NCBI RefSeq assembly: GCF_014201115.1
Contig: NZ_JACHDO010000001.1
Coordinates: 6,882,001 to 6,946,000, forward strand
Direction: 5' to 3'
Source of the DNA: Nocardiopsis metallicus
Lineage (GTDB): Bacteria; Actinomycetota; Actinomycetes; Streptosporangiales; Streptosporangiaceae
Length of the DNA stretch: 64,000 nt
A program made the translations under genes and the position numbers. Positions 22,212 to 30,651 of the stretch are shown one piece after another. The notes beneath the pieces were generated by a model. That model did no database searches and had not been told where the DNA came from. It saw nothing but the letters and a program-made list of their open reading frames with translations. Each line of letters begins with the position of its first letter. Positions within the stretch are counted from its first letter, which is position 1.

Positions 22212-24008
22212 TCAGCGCGGCCAGTAGAAGACGTCCGCGGTCGCCGACGTCACGTGCGCCTCCACCTCGCCGAACTGCGCCACCCGGATCCGCACCCGGC
22301 GACCGGCGGCCAGGTTGCCCTTCCACGAGTACGTGAAGTGGGCCCCGCCGCCCGCGTGCACGGGGCTGTCGAGCGGCCGGTTCCGGGCGATCCGCCAACC
22401 GCCGTCCCCGTTCGGCTCGTACTCGGTGGCCCGGATCTGCACCTCGGCGCCGGGCGTGACCCCCTCCAGGACCACCCCGACCGAGATGTCGTAGTACGCG
22501 CCGTCGGTCTCGTCGACCCCCACCAGCGAGTAGAGCTCCCCGGCCTCGCCGTCGTGCCGCCGGTCGAAGGCCAGGCTCACCCACGTACGGGGATCGAGGG
22601 CCTGGGCCCTGTCCTTCTCGAACCTGCGGTGTCGGGGCATGTCGTCTCCTTCGGTGCCGCCGGGCGGTTGGGCGAACGTGCCGTCCCGGACGAGCTGGTA
22701 GGCCCGCTCGCCCGGACAGGACGTGGCGATGAAGTCGCGGTGACCCAGGACGGTCCCGGCGATGGAGGTGTCCGGTTCCATGAGCCACTTGCGCAGCACG
22801 CGGACCGCGTTGATCTGTTCGGGTGTGATGGCGTCCGCTGGCCCGGTCGCCAGGGTGCAGGAGTAGTGCGAGGAGTTTCCGCCCGGTTGGGCGGCCTGGG
22901 CGCGGTACAGCCCGCGCCCCTCGATCACGTAGCCGTGCGCGCAGGCCATGAAGGAGTTCCCGGTGAAGTACACCGTCCCCCGCCGCCGGGCCAGCCAGGT
23001 CCCGTTCGGGGTGGTGGGGCACCAGATGTGCCCGCCGTAGGTCTCCTCGCGCCGGTTCAGCCCGCCGGGGCCGATCGGAAGCAGCTGGTGCCGGTCGAAG
23101 GCCACGGACCAGCCGCCGCCCCGGTCCGTGCCCGGGTCCGCGCGCAGGTGGACGGGCTTTCCCGCCAGTACGGCGGCGAACTGGAGGGCTTCGGCCGAGC
23201 CGCGGCTCAGCCCTTCGCGTGCTCCGTCCGCCGCGAACTCCCCGAGGAGCAGCCGGAGCTGCGGCGCGGTGAGGGAACGCAGGAAGGCATGGCTAGGCAC
23301 CCCGCCCGGGGCGTGTTCGCGCAGCCGGGGTCCCATGGCCGCACGGGCGGACCAGGTGCGGGCCACCTCCGTGACCATCGCGTCCGGCCACTTGGGCTCG
23401 TTCGGCAGGTGGTCGCAGGGTGCGGCGACACGGATCCGGTCCCGGTCGGTGAGCGACGCGGTGGTCGCCCAGTGCTCCCCGGAAACCCAGTGCTCCCCGG
23501 GAACCCGGCGTTCTCCGCGAACCCGGTGTTCTCCGGTGCTGAGCCCCGTGTGCGTGCTGCGGCCCGTGCGCTCCACGGGCCAGCGGTGGTTCGCGGTGGT
23601 CAGCGAGGAATGGGAGCGGCCCGCCATGCGGATCAGGGTGCGTTCGGTGGCAGGGAAGACGTTGACCGCCTGCACCGGCTGCCACCGGGACGTTCCGGAG
23701 CCGTGGTCGAGGGTGAGGACGGTGTCGCCCGCGCGGAGCTCGCGGAAGGAGCGCCAGCCGTCCTCGGTGAGGACTTCCGTCTCCTCGTCCGCGCAGTACC
23801 CGATGTCCGCCCAGCCACGGGAGGGGCCGGTGTGGAAGTTGCGGGTGTTGCGCCAGTAGGTGAGGCAGGCGGAGTGGTCCTTGCCGGCGAGGCCCTGGTT
23901 CACGCTGTCGTAGTGGATCACGAGACCGGAGCGGGGGTTGGCTCGGGAGGCTGGGGAGGTGCCCCAGCCCAGGTCGGACCTGGACACGTACTTGCTCGGT
24001 CGAGGCAT
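22212..24008 (-). CDS. Peptidoglycan amidase (PGRP/amidase_2) containing an in-frame intein
   Basis: 598 codons from ATG 24008. The precursor is an N-acetylmuramoyl-L-alanine amidase split by an intein. N-extein (1-71) has LVIHYDS with the first zinc His and ends GWADIGY; C-extein (352-598) resumes SFMACAHGYVIEGRGL, then GHRDFIATSCPG with the second His and the Cys ligand. Joined, they read GWADIGY-SFMACAHGYVIEG, a normal PGRP active-site segment. Residues 72-351 form the intein (see separate entry). The C-terminal 130 residues of the host protein (from about WVSLAFDRRH to DVFYWPR) look like a beta-rich wall-binding or capping domain. The spliced enzyme would have 318 residues and resembles phage-type endolysins. 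No signal peptide. The unit ends in a 46-bp palindrome and is divergent from the NAD(P)HX repair gene (299-bp gap, no other gene seen). Confidence 0.85.
   Translation of the reverse strand: MPRPSKYVSRSDLGWGTSPASRANPRSGLVIHYDSVNQGLAGKDHSACLTYWRNTRNFHTGPSRGWADIGYCADEETEVLTEDGWRSFRELRAGDTVLTLDHGSGTSRWQPVQAVNVFPATERTLIRMAGRSHSSLTTANHRWPVERTGRSTHTGLSTGEHRVRGERRVPGEHWVSGEHWATTASLTDRDRIRVAAPCDHLPNEPKWPDAMVTEVARTWSARAAMGPRLREHAPGGVPSHAFLRSLTAPQLRLLLGEFAADGAREGLSRGSAEALQFAAVLAGKPVHLRADPGTDRGGGWSVAFDRHQLLPIGPGGLNRREETYGGHIWCPTTPNGTWLARRRGTVYFTGNSFMACAHGYVIEGRGLYRAQAAQPGGNSSHYSCTLATGPADAITPEQINAVRVLRKWLMEPDTSIAGTVLGHRDFIATSCPGERAYQLVRDGTFAQPPGGTEGDDMPRHRRFEKDRAQALDPRTWVSLAFDRRHDGEAGELYSLVGVDETDGAYYDISVGVVLEGVTPGAEVQIRATEYEPNGDGGWRIARNRPLDSPVHAGGGAHFTYSWKGNLAAGRRVRIRVAQFGEVEAHVTSATADVFYWPR
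22956..23795 (-). mobile_element. Intein of 280 residues inside the amidase
   Basis: Minus-strand codons 72-351 of the amidase. Block A: Cys1 in CADEETEVLTEDGWRSFREL, then GDTVLTLD. Block B: TANH (T67, H70), the TxxH motif. Block F/G: NGTWLARRRGTVYFTGN ending in Asn280, followed by Ser+1 of the C-extein. The residue before the terminal Asn is Gly rather than His, as in some inteins. The central 130 residues hold LRLLLGEFAADG and ALQFAAVLAGKP, faintly like a LAGLIDADG homing endonuclease, probably degenerate. Residues near 88-108 are built from 6-residue repeats (GEHxVxGE). Cys1, TxxH, Asn and Ser+1 predict that splicing works. Confidence 0.85.
23470..23538. repeat. 18-bp tandem repeat within the intein
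   Basis: Units CAGTGCTCCCCGGAAACC (23470-23487), CAGTGCTCCCCGGGAACC (23488-23505), a diverged copy at 23506-23523 and a partial one from 23524. Because the period is a multiple of three it adds the 6-residue unit GEHWVS/GEHRVR without breaking the frame. Confidence 0.75.
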
Positions 24009-24308
24009 ACACCCATTGTCTCCAGCGGAGACTGCTCTACGTGGTGATCCCATGACAACGTGCTATATGTGCCGAAAGTGAGTTCTGGGGCGGAGAGGAC
24101 CTCCTGGTCTGTTTGCTCCGGCTGGAGGCCTCGGTGGAGAGGCGATCCGGGTGTCCGGGGCAGGGATGCTCTCTCGCCGCTGCCTCTGTTGGCTGCGTTC
24201 GCGGAAAAAGTCATCGAGTCCTCACCTTCGCGCGCGTGGCGGTGTGGGCGCGCGCCGAGCCGAGTGCGCCACGATGGGAGGTCCGACCCCGCCCCTCGGA
24301 GGTGACCG

Positions 24309-25808
24309 GTGCGCTCCGCCCACGTCGTCAGTGTCGTCCGCGAGGCCGAACAGGCCCTCATGGACCGACTCCCCGAAGGCGCGCTCATGCGCCGCGCCGC
24401 CACCGGCCTGGCCGTCCACTGCGCCCGCATGCTGCCCCGTGTGTACGGCTCCCGCGTCACCCTGATGGTCGGCGGCGGCGACAACGGCGGCGACGCGCTC
24501 TACGCCGGAGCGCGCCTGGCCGCGCGCGGTGCCTTCGTGCGTGCGGTGCTCGCCGGGAAACGCGTCCACCCGGGCGGGCTGGCGGCGCTGCGGTCCGCGG
24601 GCGGCCGGGTGATCAAGGGGGATGAAGGGGCTGAGGGAGCCGAAGGGGTGGAGTCGGCGCTCTTCGACACCGACCTCATCGTCGACGGCCTGCTCGGCAT
24701 CGGCGGACGCGGCGGGCTCCGTGAACCCTTCGCCGCGCTCGCCGCCCTCGCCTCGAACTCACCCGCCCCGGTGGTCGCGGTCGACCTCCCCAGCGGGGTG
24801 GACGCCGACACCGGCGAGGTCGCCGGGCACGCGGTCCGCGCGGACGCCACGGTCACCTTCGGCACCTACAAACCCGGGCTGTTCGTCGACCCGGGGGCCG
24901 AGCGGGCCGGGCGGTTGCACTTCGTGGACATCGGACTGGGCCCGGAGCTGCCCGGCGCCGACCTCCTCTGTCCACAGGCTGTGGACATCGCGCGGCTCCT
25001 GCCCGCCCCCGGGGCCGAGTCCGACAAGTACCGCCGGGGCCTGCTCGCCGTGCGCGCCGGGTCCGACCAGTACCGGGGCGCCGCCGTCCTGTGCGTGGGC
25101 GGCGCGCTCCGGACGGGAGTCGGGATGGTCCGCTACGGGGGCGGGGAAGGAGTCCTCGCGCAGGTGCTCGCGCGCTGGCCGGAGACGGTCGGGCTGCACC
25201 TGGACCCGCTGGACGGCACGGACCCGGGGCCGGGCCGGGTCTCGGCGGTGGTGGTCGGATCGGGTCGCGGCACGCAGCCCGCCAACGCGGACGAGCTGCG
25301 CGCGCTGCTGGAGAGCGACCGCCCGATGCTGCTCGACGCCGACGCGCTCACCCTGGTGGCGGGCAGCGACCCCCTCGCCGGACTGGTGCGCCGACGGGAG
25401 GCGCACACGCTGCTCACCCCGCACGCGGGGGAGCTGTCCCGGCTGCTCCCGGATACCGACCGCGCCGAAATCGAGGCGCACCGGCTCGAACACGCCGTCC
25501 GCGCGGCGAAGCTGTACCGGTCGACGGTGCTGCTCAAGGGCTCGACGACGGTGATCGCGCACCCCGGGGCCCCGACGGTGGTCAACCCGACCGGAACGCC
25601 ACTGCTGGCCACCGCGGGTTCGGGCGACGTGCTGTCCGGGGCGGCCGGGGCGCTGCTGGCGGCCGGTCTGCCCGCCCAGGACGCCGCGATGTGCGCCGCC
25701 TACCTGCACGGCCGGGCGGCCGAGCTGGCCCGGGACGGCGCGCCGATCAGCGCCTCTGACCTGCTGGAGGGCCTGCCGCTGGCGATCGCCGAGCTCGGGA
25801 CGCGGTGA
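24309..25808 (+). CDS. nnr: Bifunctional NAD(P)H-hydrate epimerase / ADP-dependent dehydratase
   Basis: 499 residues from GTG 24309 with GGAGG five bases upstream. The N-terminal YjeF_N epimerase domain (about 1-210) has MVGGGDNGGDAL and VDLPSGVDADTG; it interconverts R- and S-NAD(P)HX. The C-terminal YjeF_C/CARKD domain (about 225-495) has PMLLDADALTL, LLTPHAGELSRLL and the nucleotide-binding NPTGTPLLATAGSGDVLSG; it dehydrates S-NAD(P)HX using ADP. Together they repair damaged nicotinamide cofactors in the cytosol. Full length for the fused bacterial form. Confidence 0.92.
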   Translation: MRSAHVVSVVREAEQALMDRLPEGALMRRAATGLAVHCARMLPRVYGSRVTLMVGGGDNGGDALYAGARLAARGAFVRAVLAGKRVHPGGLAALRSAGGRVIKGDEGAEGAEGVESALFDTDLIVDGLLGIGGRGGLREPFAALAALASNSPAPVVAVDLPSGVDADTGEVAGHAVRADATVTFGTYKPGLFVDPGAERAGRLHFVDIGLGPELPGADLLCPQAVDIARLLPAPGAESDKYRRGLLAVRAGSDQYRGAAVLCVGGALRTGVGMVRYGGGEGVLAQVLARWPETVGLHLDPLDGTDPGPGRVSAVVVGSGRGTQPANADELRALLESDRPMLLDADALTLVAGSDPLAGLVRRREAHTLLTPHAGELSRLLPDTDRAEIEAHRLEHAVRAAKLYRSTVLLKGSTTVIAHPGAPTVVNPTGTPLLATAGSGDVLSGAAGALLAAGLPAQDAAMCAAYLHGRAAELARDGAPISASDLLEGLPLAIAELGTR

Positions 25809-25913
25809 GCGGGGTTGCGCTCGGCAACCGGATCGTGACGTGTTAACGGTCGCGATTCAGGTATTAAACGGACATTTGTTTCCGCTGATCGCCGCTACCG
25901 AGTAAGGACGACG

Positions 25914-27302
25914 ATGTCCACTGACGTGACCGAGAGACCCCCCAGCCCTCCAGGCTTGTGGCGCCGCTACCTGGACTTCCCGCTGATCTGGAAGATGGCG
26001 ATCGCCCTCGCCGCCGGTGCCGCCGCCGGTCTGGCGATCTCGGCGGCCGGCGGCCCGGCGTGGACCCTGCCGGTCCTGAGCACCCTGGGCGAGATCTTCC
26101 TGCGACTGCTCCAGATGCTGGTGTTCCCGCTGATCATCACGACCCTGATCGCGGGCGTGGTGTCGATCTCCCCGCAACGCCTGGGCCGGATCGGGCTGAA
26201 GGTGTTCGCCTTCTACCTCGTGACCTCGGCGCTGGCCATCACGATCGGCCTGAGCGTGGCTCTGGCGATCTCCCCCGGGAGCGGGCTGAACATGCCCGAG
26301 GACGACGCCGCCGAGGCGGCCGAGGTTCCTGCGCTTTCCGAGACCCTGCTCAACATCGTCCCCGCCAACCCCTTCCAGGCGCTGGTCGAGGGCAACGTCC
26401 TCGGGATCATGTTCGCCGCCATCGCCTTCGGTCTGGCGCTGACCTTCATGGTCAACAGCGGCGAACACCGCGTGCGTGAGATGGGGATCTTCCTCCGACG
26501 CGGTGTGGACGGCGCCGTGGAGCTGGTCTTCAAGGTGGTCAAGGGGGTCCTGGAGTACGCCCCGATCGGTGTGTTCGCGCTCATCGCGGTGGTCCTGGCG
26601 GAGACCGGCGTCGAGGCCGTCGGGCCGCTGCTCCAGCTCACCGGGGCGGTGTACGGCTCCATCGTCGCCATGATCCTCGTGTACGCGGTCCTGCTGCTGC
26701 TCTTCCGCGCCGGTGTCGCCCGGTTCTTCGCGGCCGCGAAGGAGCCGATGCTCACGGCCTTCGTCACCCGCTCCAGCAGCGGCACCCTGCCGGTCTCCAC
26801 CCGGGCGGCGGAGAAGATGGGCGTCAAGGAGGGCGTGTACGGCTTCACCCTCCCGCTGGGCGCGACCGTCAACATGGACGGCACCGCCATCTACGTCGGC
26901 GCCGCCACCGTGTTCGTCGCCAACGTCGCCGGTGTCGAGCTGACGCTCGCGCAGATCGCCACGGTGGTGCTCACCGGCGTGCTGGCCTCGATCGGCACGG
27001 CGGGGGTCCCGGGGGCGGGGCTCGTCATGCTGACCATGGCGGTGACCTCGGTGGGCCTGCCGATGGCGCCGGTCGCCCTGGTGGCCGGTATCGACGCGAT
27101 CCTCGACATGGCCAGGACCATGTGCAACATCACCGGCGACCTGACCGGTACCCGGATCATCGCCGGAACCGAGGAGGGCATGTTCAGCGAACCGGACGGC
27201 TCGGACCCGGGGACTCCGGCGGATGCGGGTCCCGAACCCGACGACGGCACCGACGAACCCGGGGCCGAGGAGTCGCCGTCAGGAGCCCGGCACGTGACCT
27301 GA
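25914..27302 (+). CDS. Dicarboxylate/amino acid:cation symporter (DAACS, GltP/DctA type)
   Basis: 462 residues, with eight membrane helices plus two re-entrant loops as in the family. Signature stretches: SSSGTLPVSTRAAEKMG (hairpin 1 serine-rich motif), GATVNMDGTAIYVG (helix 7), GTAGVPGAGLVMLTMAV (hairpin 2) and MCNITGDLTGTRII (helix 8, substrate and Na+/H+ contacts). It carries an acidic Pro-rich C-terminal tail of about 40 residues. Substrate (glutamate, aspartate or C4-dicarboxylates) cannot be separated by eye. A 105-bp AT-richer gap upstream probably holds its own promoter. Confidence 0.92.
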   Translation: MSTDVTERPPSPPGLWRRYLDFPLIWKMAIALAAGAAAGLAISAAGGPAWTLPVLSTLGEIFLRLLQMLVFPLIITTLIAGVVSISPQRLGRIGLKVFAFYLVTSALAITIGLSVALAISPGSGLNMPEDDAAEAAEVPALSETLLNIVPANPFQALVEGNVLGIMFAAIAFGLALTFMVNSGEHRVREMGIFLRRGVDGAVELVFKVVKGVLEYAPIGVFALIAVVLAETGVEAVGPLLQLTGAVYGSIVAMILVYAVLLLLFRAGVARFFAAAKEPMLTAFVTRSSSGTLPVSTRAAEKMGVKEGVYGFTLPLGATVNMDGTAIYVGAATVFVANVAGVELTLAQIATVVLTGVLASIGTAGVPGAGLVMLTMAVTSVGLPMAPVALVAGIDAILDMARTMCNITGDLTGTRIIAGTEEGMFSEPDGSDPGTPADAGPEPDDGTDEPGAEESPSGARHVT

Positions 27303-27382
27303 CCCTCCTAGGGTGAATGCCTGGACACCGGACCACCCCCGCCCCCGGTCAGAAGGCATCCCCCATGCTCCTGAAGAATCAC

Positions 27383-27415
27383 GGCGCGCCGTCACCCACC
27401 GGGTGGCGGCGCGCC
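27383..27415 (+). terminator. Terminator of the symporter gene
   Basis: A 15-bp stem with one G-T wobble: GGCGCGCCG-T-CACCC (27383-27397) against 27401-27415, loop ACC, 80 bases after the symporter stop. Confidence 0.65.
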
Positions 27416-27527
27416 TCGTGCGCCCCGAACCACCCGGCCCCGGAGTTCTCGGGCGGAACCACCGGGCCGCCCCGTCAGCTCCTTGAGCACCCGTCAGGCC
27501 TCTGTCCCTGTTCCCCGGAGTCCCGTG

Positions 27528-27635
27528 GTGCGGCCCCTCGTCCTGGTCATCGCCCTGGTCCTGACCCTGCTGGCCGTACTCGTCGGCTTCACAGTTCTGT
27601 TCCTGGTCGGCGCGCTGCCGTGGTCCGGTCGCTAG
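27528..27635 (+). CDS. Small single-helix membrane protein
   Basis: 35 codons from GTG 27528 (or 36 from GTG 27525), with GGAG 4-7 bases upstream. The product is almost one membrane helix: MRPLVLVIALVLTLLAVLVG, then FTVLFLVGALPWSGR. Its TAG stop is part of the CTAG target of the adjacent IS701-like element, so the insertion left the frame intact. Translation is plausible but unproven; function unknown. Confidence 0.45.
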   Translation: MRPLVLVIALVLTLLAVLVGFTVLFLVGALPWSGR

Positions 27636-27643
27636 CTTGGCGT

Positions 27644-29077
27644 TTAACCTGCTTGCTTGGCTCCGGGGTGCCCCGTAGTGCCCGTTTTGTTCTTCTTGGG
27701 AACCCCGTATCGGGGAGCTGGACGCTTGTTCTGGCTCCCCACCGGACGCCCCGGACCAGGCCCGCAGGATTTCGGTGCACCCACACACACCGGCAGGTCA
27801 GCGCGAATGTACCGAAACCCCCGACGCACCCGCGCCGGACTCATCCGGTCCGCTTCCACCAGCCGATGCCAGGGCAATCTGACCTGACGCGCCAACAACC
27901 GGGCCAGACGTAGCTGGGTATAGGCCACCACGACCAGCCAGGACCACCGGTCCGCCGATCGCGGGTCCCGTAGCCGGGGTGCGTTCCACCCCAACGACTG
28001 TTTGAGGAAGCGGAAGGTGTGCTCGATGTCGAACCGGCGCAAATAAGCCCACCACATCTGACTGACCTGCTCTGAGCGCATGCCGGTGGCTGAGGACCAC
28101 AACCACAACGGTTTGGGATCGCGCCGCGAGGGCAAAGCCTGCACCTGCAACAACACCAGGGTGCCCTCGATCACCGGTAGCTCACCGGGGTGCTCGGCCC
28201 AGGCTGAGCGGTGGGTCAGCCGGGGATGCATCCGATCCCAGGAGCGCGCGGTGGCACTGCCGTAGCGGCGGGTGGCAGCGGTGGTCACCGTCTCCGGCTC
28301 GGGCCAGGTATCGGGGGCGGCCATCCGTAGGGCAGCCCCGTGTTTGGGCGGGCGCCCGTTGGCTGAGATCGGTCGGTGCTCGGCTGGGCCGTAGAGCACC
28401 CGGTTGGAGGGCAACCGGCCCACCACCTGAACGGGCAGATCAGCGAGCAGATAGGCCAGACGAGGACTGTCATAGCCCGCGTCAACCACCACCACAATGT
28501 CGGGATCGCCCTGCTGGTGGTGTTCAGCCCTGATCAATCGGGCGATCAGCTGGCGGACTTGGTGGGCGGTGACGGTGGTGGGGTCCTCGTCACTGTGCAG
28601 GCGGCGCAGGTCCAGGGGCGCGGTCCAGGAGGTGGAGCCCTCTTCCAGTGCGACGATCATGGAGTAGGGCCAGCCCGGGACCATCTCGGCCTGGCCGGTG
28701 CCGCGCCCGTAGGTGTGGCACCAGGCCCGGTCAGGGCTGGTCCAGGCGTCCGGGCGCAGCCAGGGGGAGACATCGCAGGCCAACACGATGCGCCCGTGGA
28801 AGCGGGGCAGGGGCAGCGAGGCCAGGATCGATCGCAGTTGGGTGGTGTCGATGCTTCCGTGGGCCAGGGCGGCGTAGGCCGAGCCGTGGCCGCGGTGGTG
28901 TTCGGGCTCCAGGGAGAGTTGTGCCAGGTGGCGCACGGGGGTCGGGGTGCTGACCAGGGCTTCGCAGACCTCGAAGAGGGCGTCAGCACGTGTGGTCAGG
29001 CAGGCGTGGAACTGGGAGCGGAATCGGGCCAATGTCGACAGTGGCTCGACAGGGGTGTGCTGGTGCAGCAGACTCAT
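27644..29077 (-). CDS. IS701-like DDE transposase
   Basis: 477 residues from ATG 29077; an upstream in-frame start at 29122 is possible. Acidic residues of the DDE core are visible in IVLACDVSPWLRPDA, IVVVVDAGYDSPRLAYLL and RFDIEHTFRFLKQSLGW (the Glu of the YREK/EHxFR region). A basic C-terminal tail follows. The gene stops inside the left inverted repeat, which is usual for compact IS elements. Confidence 0.9.
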   Translation of the reverse strand: MSLLHQHTPVEPLSTLARFRSQFHACLTTRADALFEVCEALVSTPTPVRHLAQLSLEPEHHRGHGSAYAALAHGSIDTTQLRSILASLPLPRFHGRIVLACDVSPWLRPDAWTSPDRAWCHTYGRGTGQAEMVPGWPYSMIVALEEGSTSWTAPLDLRRLHSDEDPTTVTAHQVRQLIARLIRAEHHQQGDPDIVVVVDAGYDSPRLAYLLADLPVQVVGRLPSNRVLYGPAEHRPISANGRPPKHGAALRMAAPDTWPEPETVTTAATRRYGSATARSWDRMHPRLTHRSAWAEHPGELPVIEGTLVLLQVQALPSRRDPKPLWLWSSATGMRSEQVSQMWWAYLRRFDIEHTFRFLKQSLGWNAPRLRDPRSADRWSWLVVVAYTQLRLARLLARQVRLPWHRLVEADRMSPARVRRGFRYIRADLPVCVGAPKSCGPGPGRPVGSQNKRPAPRYGVPKKNKTGTTGHPGAKQAG

Positions 29078-29163
29078 GGTGACGGCCTTCGTTGTGATCA
29101 GGTGTGTTCGTGGTTGAAGCACATGATCACGCGAAGGCCGTTGTGCTGTCCGGGAAACAACGA

Positions 29164-29197
29164 AGCCCGTGACCGGGACGGTATCCGGTCACGGGCT
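29164..29197. terminator. Hairpin at the 5' end of the IS701-like element
   Basis: AGCCCGTGACCGG (29164-29176) pairs perfectly with 29185-29197; 8-base loop. It lies between the right inverted repeat and the transposase start, where such hairpins block outside transcription or translation of the transposase. Confidence 0.6.
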
Positions 29198-29277
29198 CGA
29201 GGTTAAACGCCAAGCTAGGCCAGCCCCCTCTCCGGCCTGCCCGTCCGAGGAACTGTCGACCGGGACGGCAGTTCCGG

Positions 29278-29778
29278 TCAGCGGAGATCGCGGGCGGCTG
29301 CCAGTCCCATCTGGACGATCTCGGTGATGAAGTAGTCGCCCGGGTCGCGGGCGTCGCGCAGCAGGTGCAGACGGGAGTCGTCCACCCACATGAACTCGGT
29401 GTGCTTTCCGATTTCCAAGGCCGGGGCGGCCAGGTCGCCGTCCACCCGGACCAGGTAGTCCACCTCGCGGCGGGTCCTGCCGTCGCCCGGGTCCCAGTCC
29501 AGCCGGTACAGCTCGGCGACCACGGCGCACAGGGTCCAGCCGGTCTCCTCCGTGATCTCGCGGGCCAGCGCCTGGAGCATGCTCTCGCCCTCCTCGACGT
29601 GCCCGCCGACGATGTCCCAGCAGTGCGGGAACACCTTGCGGGTGCCCGATCGGCGCTGGGCGAACGCGTTGCCCCGCTCGTCGACGATCACGGCCCCGGC
29701 GACCCAGAGACGGCCGTCGGAGGTGTCGGGGAACTCGATTCCCTCGGCGACCTCGACGTTTCCGGTCTCCACGTTCAC
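29278..29778 (-). CDS. Nudix hydrolase
   Basis: 166 residues from GTG 29778, which has GGAGGAG six bases upstream; GTG 29793 and TTG 29808 are alternatives. The Nudix box is complete: GHVEEGESMLQALAREITEE followed by TGW, matching GX5EX7REUXEEXGU. This fold hydrolyses nucleoside diphosphates linked to another group; the VFPHCWDIVGG lead-in resembles enzymes acting on NTPs or sugar nucleotides, but no specific substrate can be named. Confidence 0.88.
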   Translation of the reverse strand: MNVETGNVEVAEGIEFPDTSDGRLWVAGAVIVDERGNAFAQRRSGTRKVFPHCWDIVGGHVEEGESMLQALAREITEETGWTLCAVVAELYRLDWDPGDGRTRREVDYLVRVDGDLAAPALEIGKHTEFMWVDDSRLHLLRDARDPGDYFITEIVQMGLAAARDLR

Positions 29779-29876
29779 GGTGTTCTCCTCCACGGTCTTC
29801 CTCCACAAGGGGTTGCGTCAGGCACGGCGTCGGGCAGGGCTTCGAGTGATCCCGGCCACGCGCTCGGGGTGCGGGC

Positions 29877-30536
29877 TCAGGGCGTCTCGGGGGCTTCCCT
29901 GGCGGTGTTCCCGCGGCGGGGCAGGCGCAGGGTGAGCAGTTTGGCGCGGGGGGCGAGGGCGCTGGCGAGGTCGAAGACGCCCTCGGTGCGGCTGTGGTCC
30001 TCGTCCAGCACCGAGAACAGGTTGACCCCCAGGTAGAACGCGATCGCCGCGTAGGCGACCTCACGGGCTGGCAGCAGTCTGGCCAGCGGCGACCCTCCGA
30101 GCACACGGTCCCATTCCCCGGCGATGAAGTCGATCCACGGCTGTGAGCGCTGGTTGATCTCCGCGCGCAACTCGGGTTTGGTGACCGCGGCCGCGACCAG
30201 CTCGGAGAACTCGGCGATGTAACCGCGTTCCAGGTCGGTCCGGTAGATGCGGGTGGCCACCTCCACGAGCTCCTCCAGGGTTCGGGCCTGCCCCGCGAGT
30301 TCCCGGTACATCTCCATGCGCTCGGCGCTGGAGCGGTCCAGGGCCGCGAGCAGCAGCTGGTCGACCCCGCCGAAGTGGTAGAAGACCAGCGCCGAGTTGG
30401 CCTCCGCCCGGGTGGCGATCGCCCGGGCCGAGGCTCCGGCGTACCCCTCCTCGCGCAGAACCTCGGTCGCCGCGGTGAGTAGGCGTTCCTTGGTCTCGGC
30501 GCTGTTCCTGCGGCCCGCGCCGCCGCTCCTGGCCAT
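29877..30536 (-). CDS. TetR-family transcriptional regulator
   Basis: 219 residues. The N-terminal DNA-binding domain (about 14-62) is typical: ETKERLLTAATEVLREEGYA, ASARAIATRAEANSALVFYHFGG. The remainder is the helical ligand-binding part. It is divergent from the membrane operon at 30652, and the 115-bp gap contains a perfect dyad (30569-30586), so it most likely represses both that operon and itself. Confidence 0.9.
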   Translation of the reverse strand: MARSGGAGRRNSAETKERLLTAATEVLREEGYAGASARAIATRAEANSALVFYHFGGVDQLLLAALDRSSAERMEMYRELAGQARTLEELVEVATRIYRTDLERGYIAEFSELVAAAVTKPELRAEINQRSQPWIDFIAGEWDRVLGGSPLARLLPAREVAYAAIAFYLGVNLFSVLDEDHSRTEGVFDLASALAPRAKLLTLRLPRRGNTAREAPETP

Positions 30537-30568
30537 GGTCCTCCCTCGGGTCGTCCTTCATCATAGGG

Positions 30569-30586
30569 TTTAATCGAGTGATTAAA
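30569..30586. promoter_or_regulatory. Operator-like dyad TTTAATC-N4-GATTAAA
   Basis: A perfect 7-bp inverted repeat with spacer GAGT, 33 bases upstream of the TetR gene start and about 65 bases upstream of the divergent operon. A further half site TTTAATC lies at 30595-30601. AT-rich in a very GC-rich context. Likely binding site of the adjacent TetR protein. Confidence 0.65.
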
Positions 30587-30651
30587 TCGTATGCTTTAAT
30601 CATCGCATCAAAGATGTTCGCGGGATCATGCGACAGCAAGGAGCCCCCACC

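Larger units (their letters stand above)
27636..29214 (-). mobile_element. IS701-like insertion sequence, complete
   Basis: 1579 bp with perfect 15-bp terminal inverted repeats: CTTGGCGTTTAACCT at 27636-27650 and AGGTTAAACGCCAAG at 29200-29214. It is flanked on both sides by CTAG (27632-27635 and 29215-29218), a 4-bp target duplication that fits the YTAR preference of the IS701 family. One transposase gene fills most of the element. Perfect ends and target duplication indicate recent insertion. Confidence 0.92.

Noticed and set aside
27317-27913. Plus-strand frame of 198 codons running from the symporter terminator into the IS element
   Set aside because: It crosses a strong terminator and the IS inverted repeat, and its composition is random; the short GTG 27528 frame is a better candidate.
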